Below, piece by piece: positions 17,132-24,789 of a stretch of DNA of 64,000 bases. The translations under genes were made by a program, and so were the position numbers. The notes under the pieces are model-generated. The model was not told the origin of the DNA. It saw only the letters and a list, made by a program, of their open reading frames with translations, and did no database searches. The DNA is taken from positions 1-64,000 of the forward strand of contig NZ_JABAIJ010000004.1 of assembly GCF_012641435.1 (NCBI RefSeq). The letters are read 5' to 3'. How positions within the stretch are numbered: position 1 is the first letter of the stretch; every line of letters begins with the position of its first letter. The stretch is from Rhizobium sp. P38BS-XIX. Lineage in GTDB: Bacteria; Pseudomonadota; Alphaproteobacteria; Rhizobiales; Rhizobiaceae.

Positions 17132-18391
17132 ATGACCCGTCTGATTTCGGCCACTGCGGTCGCCACCATTTCACTCGCCCTCCTTCCTGCATTTGCAGCG
17201 GCAGCCGGGGACCTCCGTTTTGTCTCCGGTCAGGAAAAGCAGAACGGCGCCGTGCTCAAGCAGATCTTCGATACCTACAATGGCACGAAGCCGGCATCTC
17301 CCGTGAAGCTTGAGCTTGACAACAAGTCTGACCTCGACACGACGCAGAAGGTGCTCGCAGATATCGTAGCGGGCACGACGCCGGACGCCGTGCGCGTAAC
17401 GGGTGCGGTTCTTCGCCCTTACGTGGATTCCGGCCGCGCGCAGCCGCTTGACGACTGCCTGGCGTCTGCGCCGGAGCTTGCAGCGCAGCTGGACAAGGGG
17501 CTGCTGGACGACTTCCGCGTCAACGGCAAGCTCTATGCCATGCCTTGGTATATCACCCTGCCCGCCTTGTTCATCAATAAGGACGCATTCAAGGCAGCCG
17601 GTCTCGATCCGTCAAATCCTCCCAAGAATTGGACGGAACTGGAGGCTGCCGCCGCCAAGCTCACGGACAAGGCCAACAACAGGTTCGGCGTGCTCATGTA
17701 CATGCCTAACACCTACATGTTCGAGGGGCAGCTCGCCTCCGCCGGCGGTGCGATGATCGGCACGGACGGCAAGTCCGCTGTCGGCAATGCGGCGGGCGTC
17801 GAGGTGATGAGTTACATGCGTGGCCTGGTCGAAAAGGGCTACATGCCAGCCGTCTCTCCCGGCACGTTCTGGGGTGAGGCCGGCCGGATGTTTCAGGCCG
17901 GCGAAGTGGCGATGCTCCTAAGTTCCTCTTCGGGCTATACCACCCTCGTCTCGAAGGCTTCCTTCAAGGTCGCCCTGGCCCCGATGCCGGCGAAGGATGG
18001 CGCAACGACGGTGACCATGGCATCGGGCAACGGCTTCGTCATGTTGGCGACGGACCCTGCGCGCAAAGAAGCAACCTGCAAGGCGCTGCTATCGCTCGTC
18101 ACTCCAGAAAGTGTCGCCCTGACCGTCAAGGCGACAGCCTCTTCGCCCATCAATGTGACGGCGGTCGCAAAGCCGGAACTGCTTGGCGATTTCTACACCC
18201 AGAACCCCGAGCTCAAGGTCATCAACACGCAGAAAAGCCAGAATTGGTACACCCTGCCCGGCAAAGCAAACAATGAGTTCCAATCCAATTTCGGCGATAC
18301 CCAATACGAGATCCTGACGGGTGCGACCTCGGCTCAGGATGGCATGAAACGTCTTGCCGGCATCATGGACGATCTGAACGGCGCAAAGTGA
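17132..18391 (+). CDS. Extracellular solute-binding protein of the ABC importer
   Basis: A 419-residue periplasmic family-1 binding protein. The Sec signal ISATAVATISLALLPAFAAA is cleaved before AGDLRF. The mature part has the UgpB/MalE-like features LADIVAGTTPDAVRVTGAVL, RVNGKLYAMPWYITLPALFI and GEAGRMFQAGEVAMLLSSSS. ATG 17132 is supported by GGAG eight bases upstream; a much longer in-frame reading from 16532 overlaps the permease and is spurious. The binding specificity cannot be read from sequence. The UgpB resemblance and adjacent phosphohydrolases favour a phosphorylated or sugar-like ligand. Confidence 0.92.
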   Translation: MTRLISATAVATISLALLPAFAAAAGDLRFVSGQEKQNGAVLKQIFDTYNGTKPASPVKLELDNKSDLDTTQKVLADIVAGTTPDAVRVTGAVLRPYVDSGRAQPLDDCLASAPELAAQLDKGLLDDFRVNGKLYAMPWYITLPALFINKDAFKAAGLDPSNPPKNWTELEAAAAKLTDKANNRFGVLMYMPNTYMFEGQLASAGGAMIGTDGKSAVGNAAGVEVMSYMRGLVEKGYMPAVSPGTFWGEAGRMFQAGEVAMLLSSSSGYTTLVSKASFKVALAPMPAKDGATTVTMASGNGFVMLATDPARKEATCKALLSLVTPESVALTVKATASSPINVTAVAKPELLGDFYTQNPELKVINTQKSQNWYTLPGKANNEFQSNFGDTQYEILTGATSAQDGMKRLAGIMDDLNGAK

Positions 18392-19503
18392 GAGCAGCAC
18401 CCATGACCATTGCCATGACATCCGGGGCAACAGGTGTCTCCGCACCGCAGGCCGTCAGCGTCCATGGCCTGACGAAACTCTGGCCGGGTGCTCAGCGCCC
18501 GGTCTTCGACCGGCTTGATGTAAATTGCCCGGCGGGCGGTGTCACCGTCATCGTCGGTCCATCCGGCTGCGGCAAAACCACGTTGTTGCGCTGCCTCTGC
18601 GGACTTGAAACGCCGACATCGGGAGCCATCCTGTTCGGCGAGCGTGATGTGACACAGGTCGATCCGCAGCGGCGTGGAGTGGCGATGGTGTTTCAGAACT
18701 ATGCGCTATATCCCGCCAAGACGGTATTCGAGAACATTGCATTTCCGCTTCGCATGGCCGGACTTGGCAAGCCGGAGATTGATGGGCGTGTTCGCGCCGC
18801 AGCGCAGCTCGCCCGCATCGACACACTGCTGGAACGTCTGCCTGCCCAGCTTTCGGGCGGCCAGCGCCAACGCGTCGGCATTGCGCGCGCCATAGTGCGT
18901 GGGCCGGGCGTACTTCTGATGGATGAACCGCTTTCCAATCTCGACACGAAATTGCGGATCGAGATGCGTGCGGAGCTCGCATCCTTGCAACGCGAAATCG
19001 GTGCGACGACCGTCTATGTAACGCACGATCAGACAGAGGCGCTTGCCCTTGCCGACCATCTGGTGGTGATGCGCGATGGGTATATCGAGCAGCAAGGCAG
19101 GCCGGAAACCATTTTTTCGCAGCCCGCCAATAGCTTTGTTGCCGACTTCCTTGGTTCGATGAATCTGGCACCGGTGGAGATCGAAAATGGCATATCGAAA
19201 ATCGGCGACACGAGTATTCAACTGCCGACATCGGCAGGCCCTTCGCGGACATTCATCCTGGGCTTTCGTAGCGAGGATGTGAGGCTTGCCCCGGAAGGAG
19301 AAGGATTACGCCTGACTGCTCTGGTCCGGCGTTCGGAACTGATGGGCGTGGAGAGGCTGATACATCTCGAATGCGGCGATTGGCGGTTTCGCGCCAGGCT
19401 TTCCGAGGCGCTGGAACCAGGCGCCAGCGTGGACCTTTTCGTTGCCGCCGAGCGTCTTCACTATTTCGACGCAAACGGCCACCGCATGGAGAATCGGACC
19501 TAA
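18388..19503 (+). CDS. ABC importer ATPase, MalK/UgpC type
   Basis: A 371-residue ATPase with Walker A GPSGCGKTT near residue 58, Q-loop VFQNYALYP, signature LSGGQRQRVGIARA, Walker B VLLMDEPLSNLD, and the H-loop YVTHDQTEA. A C-terminal TOBE-like domain follows (FILGFRSEDVRLAPEG). The GTG start overlaps the stop of the binding-protein gene; ATG 18403 is an alternative. The residue after YP is A-K-T rather than the usual H-M-T. It energises the importer formed by the two upstream permeases. Confidence 0.93.
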   Translation: MRAAPMTIAMTSGATGVSAPQAVSVHGLTKLWPGAQRPVFDRLDVNCPAGGVTVIVGPSGCGKTTLLRCLCGLETPTSGAILFGERDVTQVDPQRRGVAMVFQNYALYPAKTVFENIAFPLRMAGLGKPEIDGRVRAAAQLARIDTLLERLPAQLSGGQRQRVGIARAIVRGPGVLLMDEPLSNLDTKLRIEMRAELASLQREIGATTVYVTHDQTEALALADHLVVMRDGYIEQQGRPETIFSQPANSFVADFLGSMNLAPVEIENGISKIGDTSIQLPTSAGPSRTFILGFRSEDVRLAPEGEGLRLTALVRRSELMGVERLIHLECGDWRFRARLSEALEPGASVDLFVAAERLHYFDANGHRMENRT

Positions 19504-20147
19504 TGGACAAGCATGTTATCTGGGACTGGAACGGAACGCTTCTCGATGATTTTGCGATTACCGCGCGCATCACCATCGACGCGCTGAATGATCTCGGCTG
19601 CCCCGACGTGACGGAAGACGATATCCGCGACCACTACCGACGACCGCTGTCCGGATATTTCAACGCGCTCCTCGGGCGCACGGCCCTGTCGCACGAGCTG
19701 GACCATCTCAGCGACAGATATGCCACCCGCTATGCAGCGGCGATGCATGAGCTGCCGCTCGCCTCCGATGCGCTTTACGCGCTTCGGGCCATTGCCCCCT
19801 TCGCCACACAGTCGTTGCTCTCCATGGCGCCGCATCCGCAGATCGCGGCACTCATCGAACATCATCGCCTTGGCGAGCATTTCAGCCTGATCCAGGGGTT
19901 TGCCGGTACTGGCCATCCTTCGAAGCGAGAAAGCCTCCTCACCCACTGCGAGACACTCGGCGTTGCCGCCGAGTGCTGCTGGATGATCGGCGATACCGTC
20001 GACGATTTTGATGCCGCAAGCCCGCTCGGTATCCGCACGGTTCTGGTAACCACGGGCATGCAGGCGCGCGCCGCACTCGCCGCGACCGGCGCACCTGTCG
20101 TCGACAGCCTGGCCGATGCCTCCCGATTGATCCTCGAAACCAGATAG
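19503..20147 (+). CDS. HAD-family hydrolase (phosphatase)
   Basis: A 214-residue haloacid-dehalogenase-type phosphatase related to phosphoglycolate phosphatases. Motif I is WDWNGTLLDD, with Asn in place of the usual second Asp. Motif II is the serine in LLSMAPH, motif III the lysine in HPSKRES, and motif IV is IGDTVDDFDAA. A helical cap lies between motifs I and II. The start codon overlaps the ATPase stop (TAATG), so it is translationally coupled and probably dephosphorylates an intermediate derived from the imported solute. Confidence 0.9.
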   Translation: MDKHVIWDWNGTLLDDFAITARITIDALNDLGCPDVTEDDIRDHYRRPLSGYFNALLGRTALSHELDHLSDRYATRYAAAMHELPLASDALYALRAIAPFATQSLLSMAPHPQIAALIEHHRLGEHFSLIQGFAGTGHPSKRESLLTHCETLGVAAECCWMIGDTVDDFDAASPLGIRTVLVTTGMQARAALAATGAPVVDSLADASRLILETR

Positions 20148-20153
20148 AAGCAG

Positions 20154-20798
20154 ATGGAAATGCCGCATAAAGACCTGATCGACCGGCTCGAAGCCGAATT
20201 CCTGGCCCATGACGACGGCAGCGACGCGAGCCATGATATCCACCATGCCCGGCGCGTCATGCGCGCAGCACTGCGGATCGCCGCTGCGGAAGGCGGCGGC
20301 GACGAGGGCGTCATCATCGCCGCCGCCTATCTGCACGATTGGGTGAACTTGCCAAAGAACGACCCGAACAGATCGCGGGCCTCTGCCCTTTCGGCCGATG
20401 CCGCAAGGCCGATCCTCGCCGCGCTCGGTTTCGCGCCGGACCGCATAGAGGCCACCTGCCACGCCATTCTCGCGCACAGCTTCTCGGCCAATATTCCGCC
20501 GCGCACGCTGGAGGCGCGGGCGCTCCAGGATGCCGATCGCCTGGAGGCATTGGGCGCAATCGGTCTCGCCCGCGTCTTCGCGATCGCCGGGCGGCTTGGC
20601 TCCTCTTTGTTTGACGGCGACGACCCTTTTGCAGAAAATCGCCCTCTGGATGATCGCCGTTATGCGGTTGACCATTTCGAAGTGAAACTCCTGCGCCTTC
20701 CCGATACCATGCAGACCGCGGCGGGCCGCGCAATGGCCGAGGAGCGTGCCGAGGTGATGAGACGCTTCTTGCGCAGCCTTGCCGAAGAACTCGGATAG
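20154..20798 (+). CDS. HD-domain phosphohydrolase (YedJ-like)
   Basis: A 214-residue metal-dependent HD hydrolase. The metal ligands are in SHDIHHARRVM, in IIAAAYLHDWVNL (the HD pair) and in LQDADRLEALGAIGLARVF, the typical order H...HD...D of the YedJ/YpgQ group. It starts six bases after the HAD stop and is the last gene of the operon, before a stem-loop. These enzymes cleave nucleotide or other phosphoesters; the substrate here is unknown. Confidence 0.88.
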   Translation: MEMPHKDLIDRLEAEFLAHDDGSDASHDIHHARRVMRAALRIAAAEGGGDEGVIIAAAYLHDWVNLPKNDPNRSRASALSADAARPILAALGFAPDRIEATCHAILAHSFSANIPPRTLEARALQDADRLEALGAIGLARVFAIAGRLGSSLFDGDDPFAENRPLDDRRYAVDHFEVKLLRLPDTMQTAAGRAMAEERAEVMRRFLRSLAEELG

Positions 20799-20852
20799 CG
20801 TAGTGATCCTCCGCATCTGCTTGCGCCACGGAACCCGCACGGGAAATTTGTT

Positions 20853-20873
20853 CGCCGGCTTGAGGCGCCGGCG
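20853..20873. terminator. Stem-loop between convergent genes
   Basis: CGCCGGC and GCCGGCG pair around a seven-base loop, 55 bases after the HD gene and 38 bases after the end of the converging ialB-2 gene. It probably terminates from one or both sides, though no T run follows. Confidence 0.5.
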
Positions 20874-20910
20874 ATAGCATGGTCGGAATCGAGCGTCTCG
20901 AAGATGCGCG

Positions 20911-21405
20911 CTACTTCATGATGGCCTCGGCGCGTGCCAATGCGGTCGCAAAACCATTGAGCGAAATGCCGAAAGCGATAGGTGCACCCGTATCGGCAAC
21001 AACGGCATGAACATGCAAGGTCCTGCCGGTTTTCAGCAACGCAACGCGCAATGCGTCAATGTCGAGCTCGACAACGCTGCCCATCGGCAGTGCCGTCCGG
21101 AATGGCACCGCCGGTGCCGAACTGCTTTCATCGACCTGCAGAACCACGCCCTTCTGGAACGAAAGGCCGAATGGCAGGATCAGCGTGCCTTTGATCCGAC
21201 CGGCGTCTGGCCGCAGCTCAATCACAAGCAGACGCTGCCGGGTATCGTTATGAATCTGCTCTTGAGCGATGACACAGGACTTTTGTACCCCGGAATCGCC
21301 GGATTGCACTGCACCGATGAGCAGCCAGTCGCCATGGACCTCACGTAATGCGTCGGCGCCGCCGGGCAAACGGACGATCGGTTTGGCGGCTATCTGGTCG
21401 TTCAT
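20911..21405 (-). CDS. IalB-family protein without signal peptide or conserved cysteines
   Basis: A 164-residue protein that is mostly one invasion-associated-locus-B domain: HGDWLLIGAVQSGD, SCVIAQEQ, LPFGLSFQKGVVLQVD, FRTALPMGSVVELD and ISLNGFATALARAEAIMK. IalB proteins are normally exported and carry paired cysteines. This copy starts directly with MNDQIAAKPIVRL and has no signal peptide. Compared with the neighbouring ialB-1, the positions AC (DWIVACQ) and TC/GC (FSTCIPQGC) are IG, TA and GS, leaving a single cysteine. A cytosolic version is implied. It follows tpsB by about 130 bases on the same strand. Confidence 0.8.
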   Translation of the reverse strand: MNDQIAAKPIVRLPGGADALREVHGDWLLIGAVQSGDSGVQKSCVIAQEQIHNDTRQRLLVIELRPDAGRIKGTLILPFGLSFQKGVVLQVDESSSAPAVPFRTALPMGSVVELDIDALRVALLKTGRTLHVHAVVADTGAPIAFGISLNGFATALARAEAIMK

Positions 21406-21533
21406 GTCAAAGGTCTTCCTTTTATGGTTGTGCCAAGATCAAGGCGTCGGCTCTCGTCGCGCCAACCGATTGGCGTCGTTAAGATCGAGATGAATCCGGG
21501 CGCTTGATCTGCCGCTCCGCGTCATCGGGAGCG

Positions 21534-23357
21534 TCAGAACTGGAACGCCGCCGAGACGGTGAAACGGTTGTCATTGCTGCCGTCGCCGAAGCGCTCGATG
21601 CGGCCATATTCGAGATTGACGTTTGTGCTGTTGAAGCTTGCCTGTTCGGCCGCCGCCAGGCGCAGACCCAGACCGTAGGCCGCGCCGCGCGAGAAGCCGC
21701 TTTCCAGCGCGGTCGGATCGTAGAGTTTGACGCCGCCATAGGCGCCGAACACATAGGGCGAGACCACGACGGCACCCGCTGTGCTGGTCCCGTCCGCAAG
21801 GTTCGTACCCTGCTGAGCCGGGAGTTCCGGCCAGCCGAACGGCAGCGTGAAGCTGGTGGAGAACGGGAATTGCGCCTCGGCGCGCAGCACAAAGCCGGCA
21901 TCACCCTGCATCGAGCCGTTCGGGAAGCTCGACAGGCCGGACGAGGAAACGATGCCGATCTGCTCCGAATTGAGCAAGGGCTGGCCGAAGGACGTCTGCG
22001 CCCGCGCCCGCAGATCGAAGACCAGGTGTTCCATGACCGGCTGGCGGTAGCCGAGATTGACTTCCAGCTTCTGGAAATCGGCGTCAGCCCCCTGGCGTGA
22101 CAAGGGCGTGCCGCTGGCATTGGCGTCGGCGGCACTGCGCGCACCGAGCCCGTTGACGCCGAAGGAACCGGTGAGCCCTGCGGTGACGAGCGCATCGCCC
22201 GACACATACCAGGAGAGATCGGCGCCAGTGCGCAGGATGCGCAGCCGATCCTTCGACAGGGTTATGCCGCCGCCATTGAGCAGCTCCAGCTCCTCGTCCT
22301 GCGCATCGAAACCGCCATTGACGTTGAGGGTGAATTCCCGCGAACGGATCAGCGGATAGGCAAGTCGCGCCGAATAGCGGGTGAAATCCGACATGAACTG
22401 CAATCCGAACAGGCCGGCTTCAGGCGTCGTGCGCGAGGCAGTCCCTTCCAAGTTCAGCGTCAGCCCGTCGATGCCGATCGGCAGCGTCACACCGCCGGCC
22501 AGCGACCGATTGCGCGGCGAGCCGGTAAAGTAACCCTCGTCACCGCCGAAGCGCGGCGCACCCGAGGCACGTAGATAGAAAAGCTCACCGAAGCCGAACA
22601 CCGAATTGAAGTCGAGCCCGACGCCGGTATTGTATTTGCCGAGCGCGTCGGTGGAATTGTTATCGCCGGAAATGAAGCCGGTGACCGGCTTATAGCGTGC
22701 CTCGATCGTCAGCACGCTGCCGCCGTCCTGCGTCCCGCGCGACAGTGTCGAGCGCAGCACCGTGCCGGGGAGATCGCCGGCCAACAGCAGCTGGCGCTCG
22801 ATGTCGTCGTTGGACATCCCCTTCTTGCCCACCAGCGGCGACAGGATCCGGGCTATACGGTCGCGAACAGCTTCGGGCAGATGCGACGTGTCGATGCGTT
22901 CAAGGAAACCGTCGATGACGACAATGCGCAGTACGGCGCCATCCACCAGGCGCTGGGCTGGCAGTACCACACGCACCAGGCCATAACCCCTGGCGGAATA
23001 GGCCCGCTCCAGCTGACCAGCCGCCTCAAACAGGGCCGCCGCCGTCACCTGTCTGCCGCTGAGGCTTTTGGCGATAACCGCCTCCTCCTCGGCAAAGCCT
23101 GGAAGACCACCGTCGACCTTGACCGACTTCAGCCGAACCGTCAGCTTCTTCGCACCCTTCGGCGCAACCGGGCCAGAGGCCTCGGGAATGACGACGCCAC
23201 TGCTCTGCTTCTGCAGCTGCGGCTCGAATGTCTGCGGCGTCACCTGAGATGCAGTCTGCGCAAACGCAGATCCGACAGCTGCGAGAAACAGGCCCACGGC
23301 CGTCCCCGCACAAAACGCACCTTGCCACCAGCGTTCTTGGCTCGGTCTTCCCGGCAT
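21534..23357 (-). CDS. TpsB outer-membrane transporter (ShlB/FhaC/HecB family)
   Basis: A 607-residue two-partner-secretion transporter. After a signal peptide (AGTAVGLFLAAVGSAFA) comes a proline-rich linker. A POTRA-type region follows (LKSVKVDGGLPGFAEEEAVI, YSARGYGLVRVVLPAQ, GAVLRIVVIDGFLERIDTSH), then a 16-strand-type barrel domain rich in alternating aromatic strands and ending AAFQF with a terminal Phe. ATG 23357 is preferred over 23390: AGGAA lies upstream of it, and the 46-bp shared element ends only eight bases before 23390. It should secrete the giant TpsA protein encoded on the same strand. Confidence 0.88.
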   Translation of the reverse strand: MPGRPSQERWWQGAFCAGTAVGLFLAAVGSAFAQTASQVTPQTFEPQLQKQSSGVVIPEASGPVAPKGAKKLTVRLKSVKVDGGLPGFAEEEAVIAKSLSGRQVTAAALFEAAGQLERAYSARGYGLVRVVLPAQRLVDGAVLRIVVIDGFLERIDTSHLPEAVRDRIARILSPLVGKKGMSNDDIERQLLLAGDLPGTVLRSTLSRGTQDGGSVLTIEARYKPVTGFISGDNNSTDALGKYNTGVGLDFNSVFGFGELFYLRASGAPRFGGDEGYFTGSPRNRSLAGGVTLPIGIDGLTLNLEGTASRTTPEAGLFGLQFMSDFTRYSARLAYPLIRSREFTLNVNGGFDAQDEELELLNGGGITLSKDRLRILRTGADLSWYVSGDALVTAGLTGSFGVNGLGARSAADANASGTPLSRQGADADFQKLEVNLGYRQPVMEHLVFDLRARAQTSFGQPLLNSEQIGIVSSSGLSSFPNGSMQGDAGFVLRAEAQFPFSTSFTLPFGWPELPAQQGTNLADGTSTAGAVVVSPYVFGAYGGVKLYDPTALESGFSRGAAYGLGLRLAAAEQASFNSTNVNLEYGRIERFGDGSNDNRFTVSAAFQF

Positions 23358-23397
23358 GCAATGCGTTCCTATGATGGCCCCTACGAACATTTCGAGC

Positions 23398-23443
23398 GGA
23401 CGCTAAAAGGATTCTTTGATGCGGTCTCCGTCCATTTTTGACA
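23398..23443 (-). promoter_or_regulatory. Shared 46-bp regulatory element, tpsB copy
   Basis: On the plus strand it reads GGACGCTA, six variable bases, TTCT, six variable bases, CGGTCTCCGTCC and ATTTTTGACA. The same layout with identical spacing lies upstream of ialB-1 and tpsA. This copy is the most diverged of the three (CCGTCC for GCGTCC). Confidence 0.65.
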
Positions 23444-23493
23444 CCGCGACGATTGCTGTGACCAGCGAAGACGAACGCCTGTGAAGCGGTTTC

Positions 23494-24045
23494 TCATTTG
23501 GTAAGTTCACCGACGCGGGCAAGGGCAGCGGAAAAGCCCTTCAGCGACACTTTCAGCGCGACGGCTTGTGGGGGTGAAAGCGCCGTCGCCGTCAGATTGA
23601 GATTGGTACCCGTCTTGAGTTTTGACACCTGAGCGGCGTCGAACGCAACTGACGCAAGGCAGCCTTGTGGAATGCAGGTCGAAAAGGCGGCCGGACTGCC
23701 CGCCGGTGCATCGTCGATGCGGACGGATACGCCTTGAGCCAGCGCCAGCCCAAAGGGCATCAGCAGCGCGGCCTGCAGCTTGCCATCGGTGCCATTGGCA
23801 AATTCGACGGTCAGGATGTTTTGGCCATTGTCCTTGTTGCTCTGGACCTGGCGCATGACGCACTGGGTCGCAGTGCTTTGCGTCTGACATGCGACGATCC
23901 AGTCTTGATAGGTTTCAACGGCGGATCCCGCACCTCCCGGAAGAGGAGCTGCCGAACCGGCGGACGCGGCCAGAACAAGTCCGGCAACAATGGCCCACCC
24001 AGGCAGAGTGAGGGTTGACCGATCCAAAAGGCTAATAGTCGTCAT
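23494..24045 (-). CDS. Exported IalB-family protein
   Basis: A 183-residue secreted protein. The signal peptide ([19 protein letters not shown]) is followed by one IalB domain: [55 protein letters not shown] and [19 protein letters not shown]. The four cysteines in two CxxxxC-like pairs fit periplasmic disulfides. IalB was first linked to host-cell invasion in Bartonella; the molecular role is unclear. ATG 24045 is chosen because it gives the signal peptide, with AAGG upstream. The gene lies between tpsB and tpsA and shares their upstream element, so it probably acts in the same process. Confidence 0.85.
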   Translation of the reverse strand: MTTISLLDRSTLTLPGWAIVAGLVLAASAGSAAPLPGGAGSAVETYQDWIVACQTQSTATQCVMRQVQSNKDNGQNILTVEFANGTDGKLQAALLMPFGLALAQGVSVRIDDAPAGSPAAFSTCIPQGCLASVAFDAAQVSKLKTGTNLNLTATALSPPQAVALKVSLKGFSAALARVGELTK

Positions 24046-24134
24046 GTTGTAAATACCTTCGTCGCGAACAGATGGAAGTGGATTTCCTACTTCCATCTGG
24101 CATCCATCCACCGTGTCTGCCTCTAAAGTGCCAC

Positions 24135-24180
24135 GGACGCTAAGCGCCTTCTCATCGATTGTCTGCGTCCATTTCTGATA
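24135..24180 (-). promoter_or_regulatory. Shared 46-bp regulatory element, ialB-1 copy
   Basis: GGACGCTA, six bases, TTCT, six bases, then TTGTCTGCGTCC and ATTTCTGATA. The last 22 bases are identical to the tpsA copy. GGACGC and GCGTCC form an inverted repeat with centres 30 bp apart, about three helical turns. It lies 90 bp upstream of the ialB-1 start. Confidence 0.7.
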
Positions 24181-24789
24181 AGCTGACGCATTGGTGGTCT
24201 CCCTCTCGCCGCCTCTCAACGATCGAACGATGCCCATCAGACACAGGAACCTGCGCCGTGAGCCGCGTGACGATAATTTGGATGCCCGAGCGGCGTCCTG
24301 AGACGGGGCCTATATCGATCTGAAAAGTTTCTGATTTTTTCTGAAGCCGACGGCCAACGGCGGGTTTGTCTGACAAGGCTCTGAGACCGAACGACCGCTC
24401 TGCTGCCTCAGATCAGACAATGGGTGACATCCCTCATTATTTTTCCAATGCGCCGTGGCGCGGACACGATGGATGTAAGTGGCGAAAGCAGAACGGACAC
24501 GTGCTGTGCCACGACGAGATTTAGGATGGTAGAGAAGGTTGGTATGAAACGTTGCAAACCTCCGGCCGATCGGAAGCCCTACCTGTGGTGCGTCCGTTTT
24601 CGCAGTGGCGGACGAGAATTCTCGATCTCTTGGTCGCCGCCCCCTGCAATATCTGGTCATCGCCGTTCTTCTGCATCGCTTGGTGGTTGGCCCGTTAAAT
24701 GGCCGTCACCGGAACAATGGCACGAGTCGACGTCCCGCGAAGTGTCTTTGACCAACGTAACTCGGCCTTCTCCTCTGATCTGTTCGCTC
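24181..24789. other. Gap between tpsA end and ialB-1 promoter
   Basis: About 600 bases without a convincing gene. Short frames on both strands lack ribosome sites and protein character. One plus-strand frame runs on into the antisense of tpsA and is an artefact. A 12-bp palindrome centred on GAATTC lies at 24613-24624. Confidence 0.4.

Noticed and set aside
19500..20840. 446-residue minus-strand open frame
   Set aside because: It is fully antisense to the HAD and HD genes, which have intact catalytic motifs on the plus strand.
21460..21475. Small stem-loop CGCCAA/TTGGCG after tpsB
   Set aside because: It could be a terminator, but the stem is only six base pairs and lacks a T run. Too weak to list as a feature.
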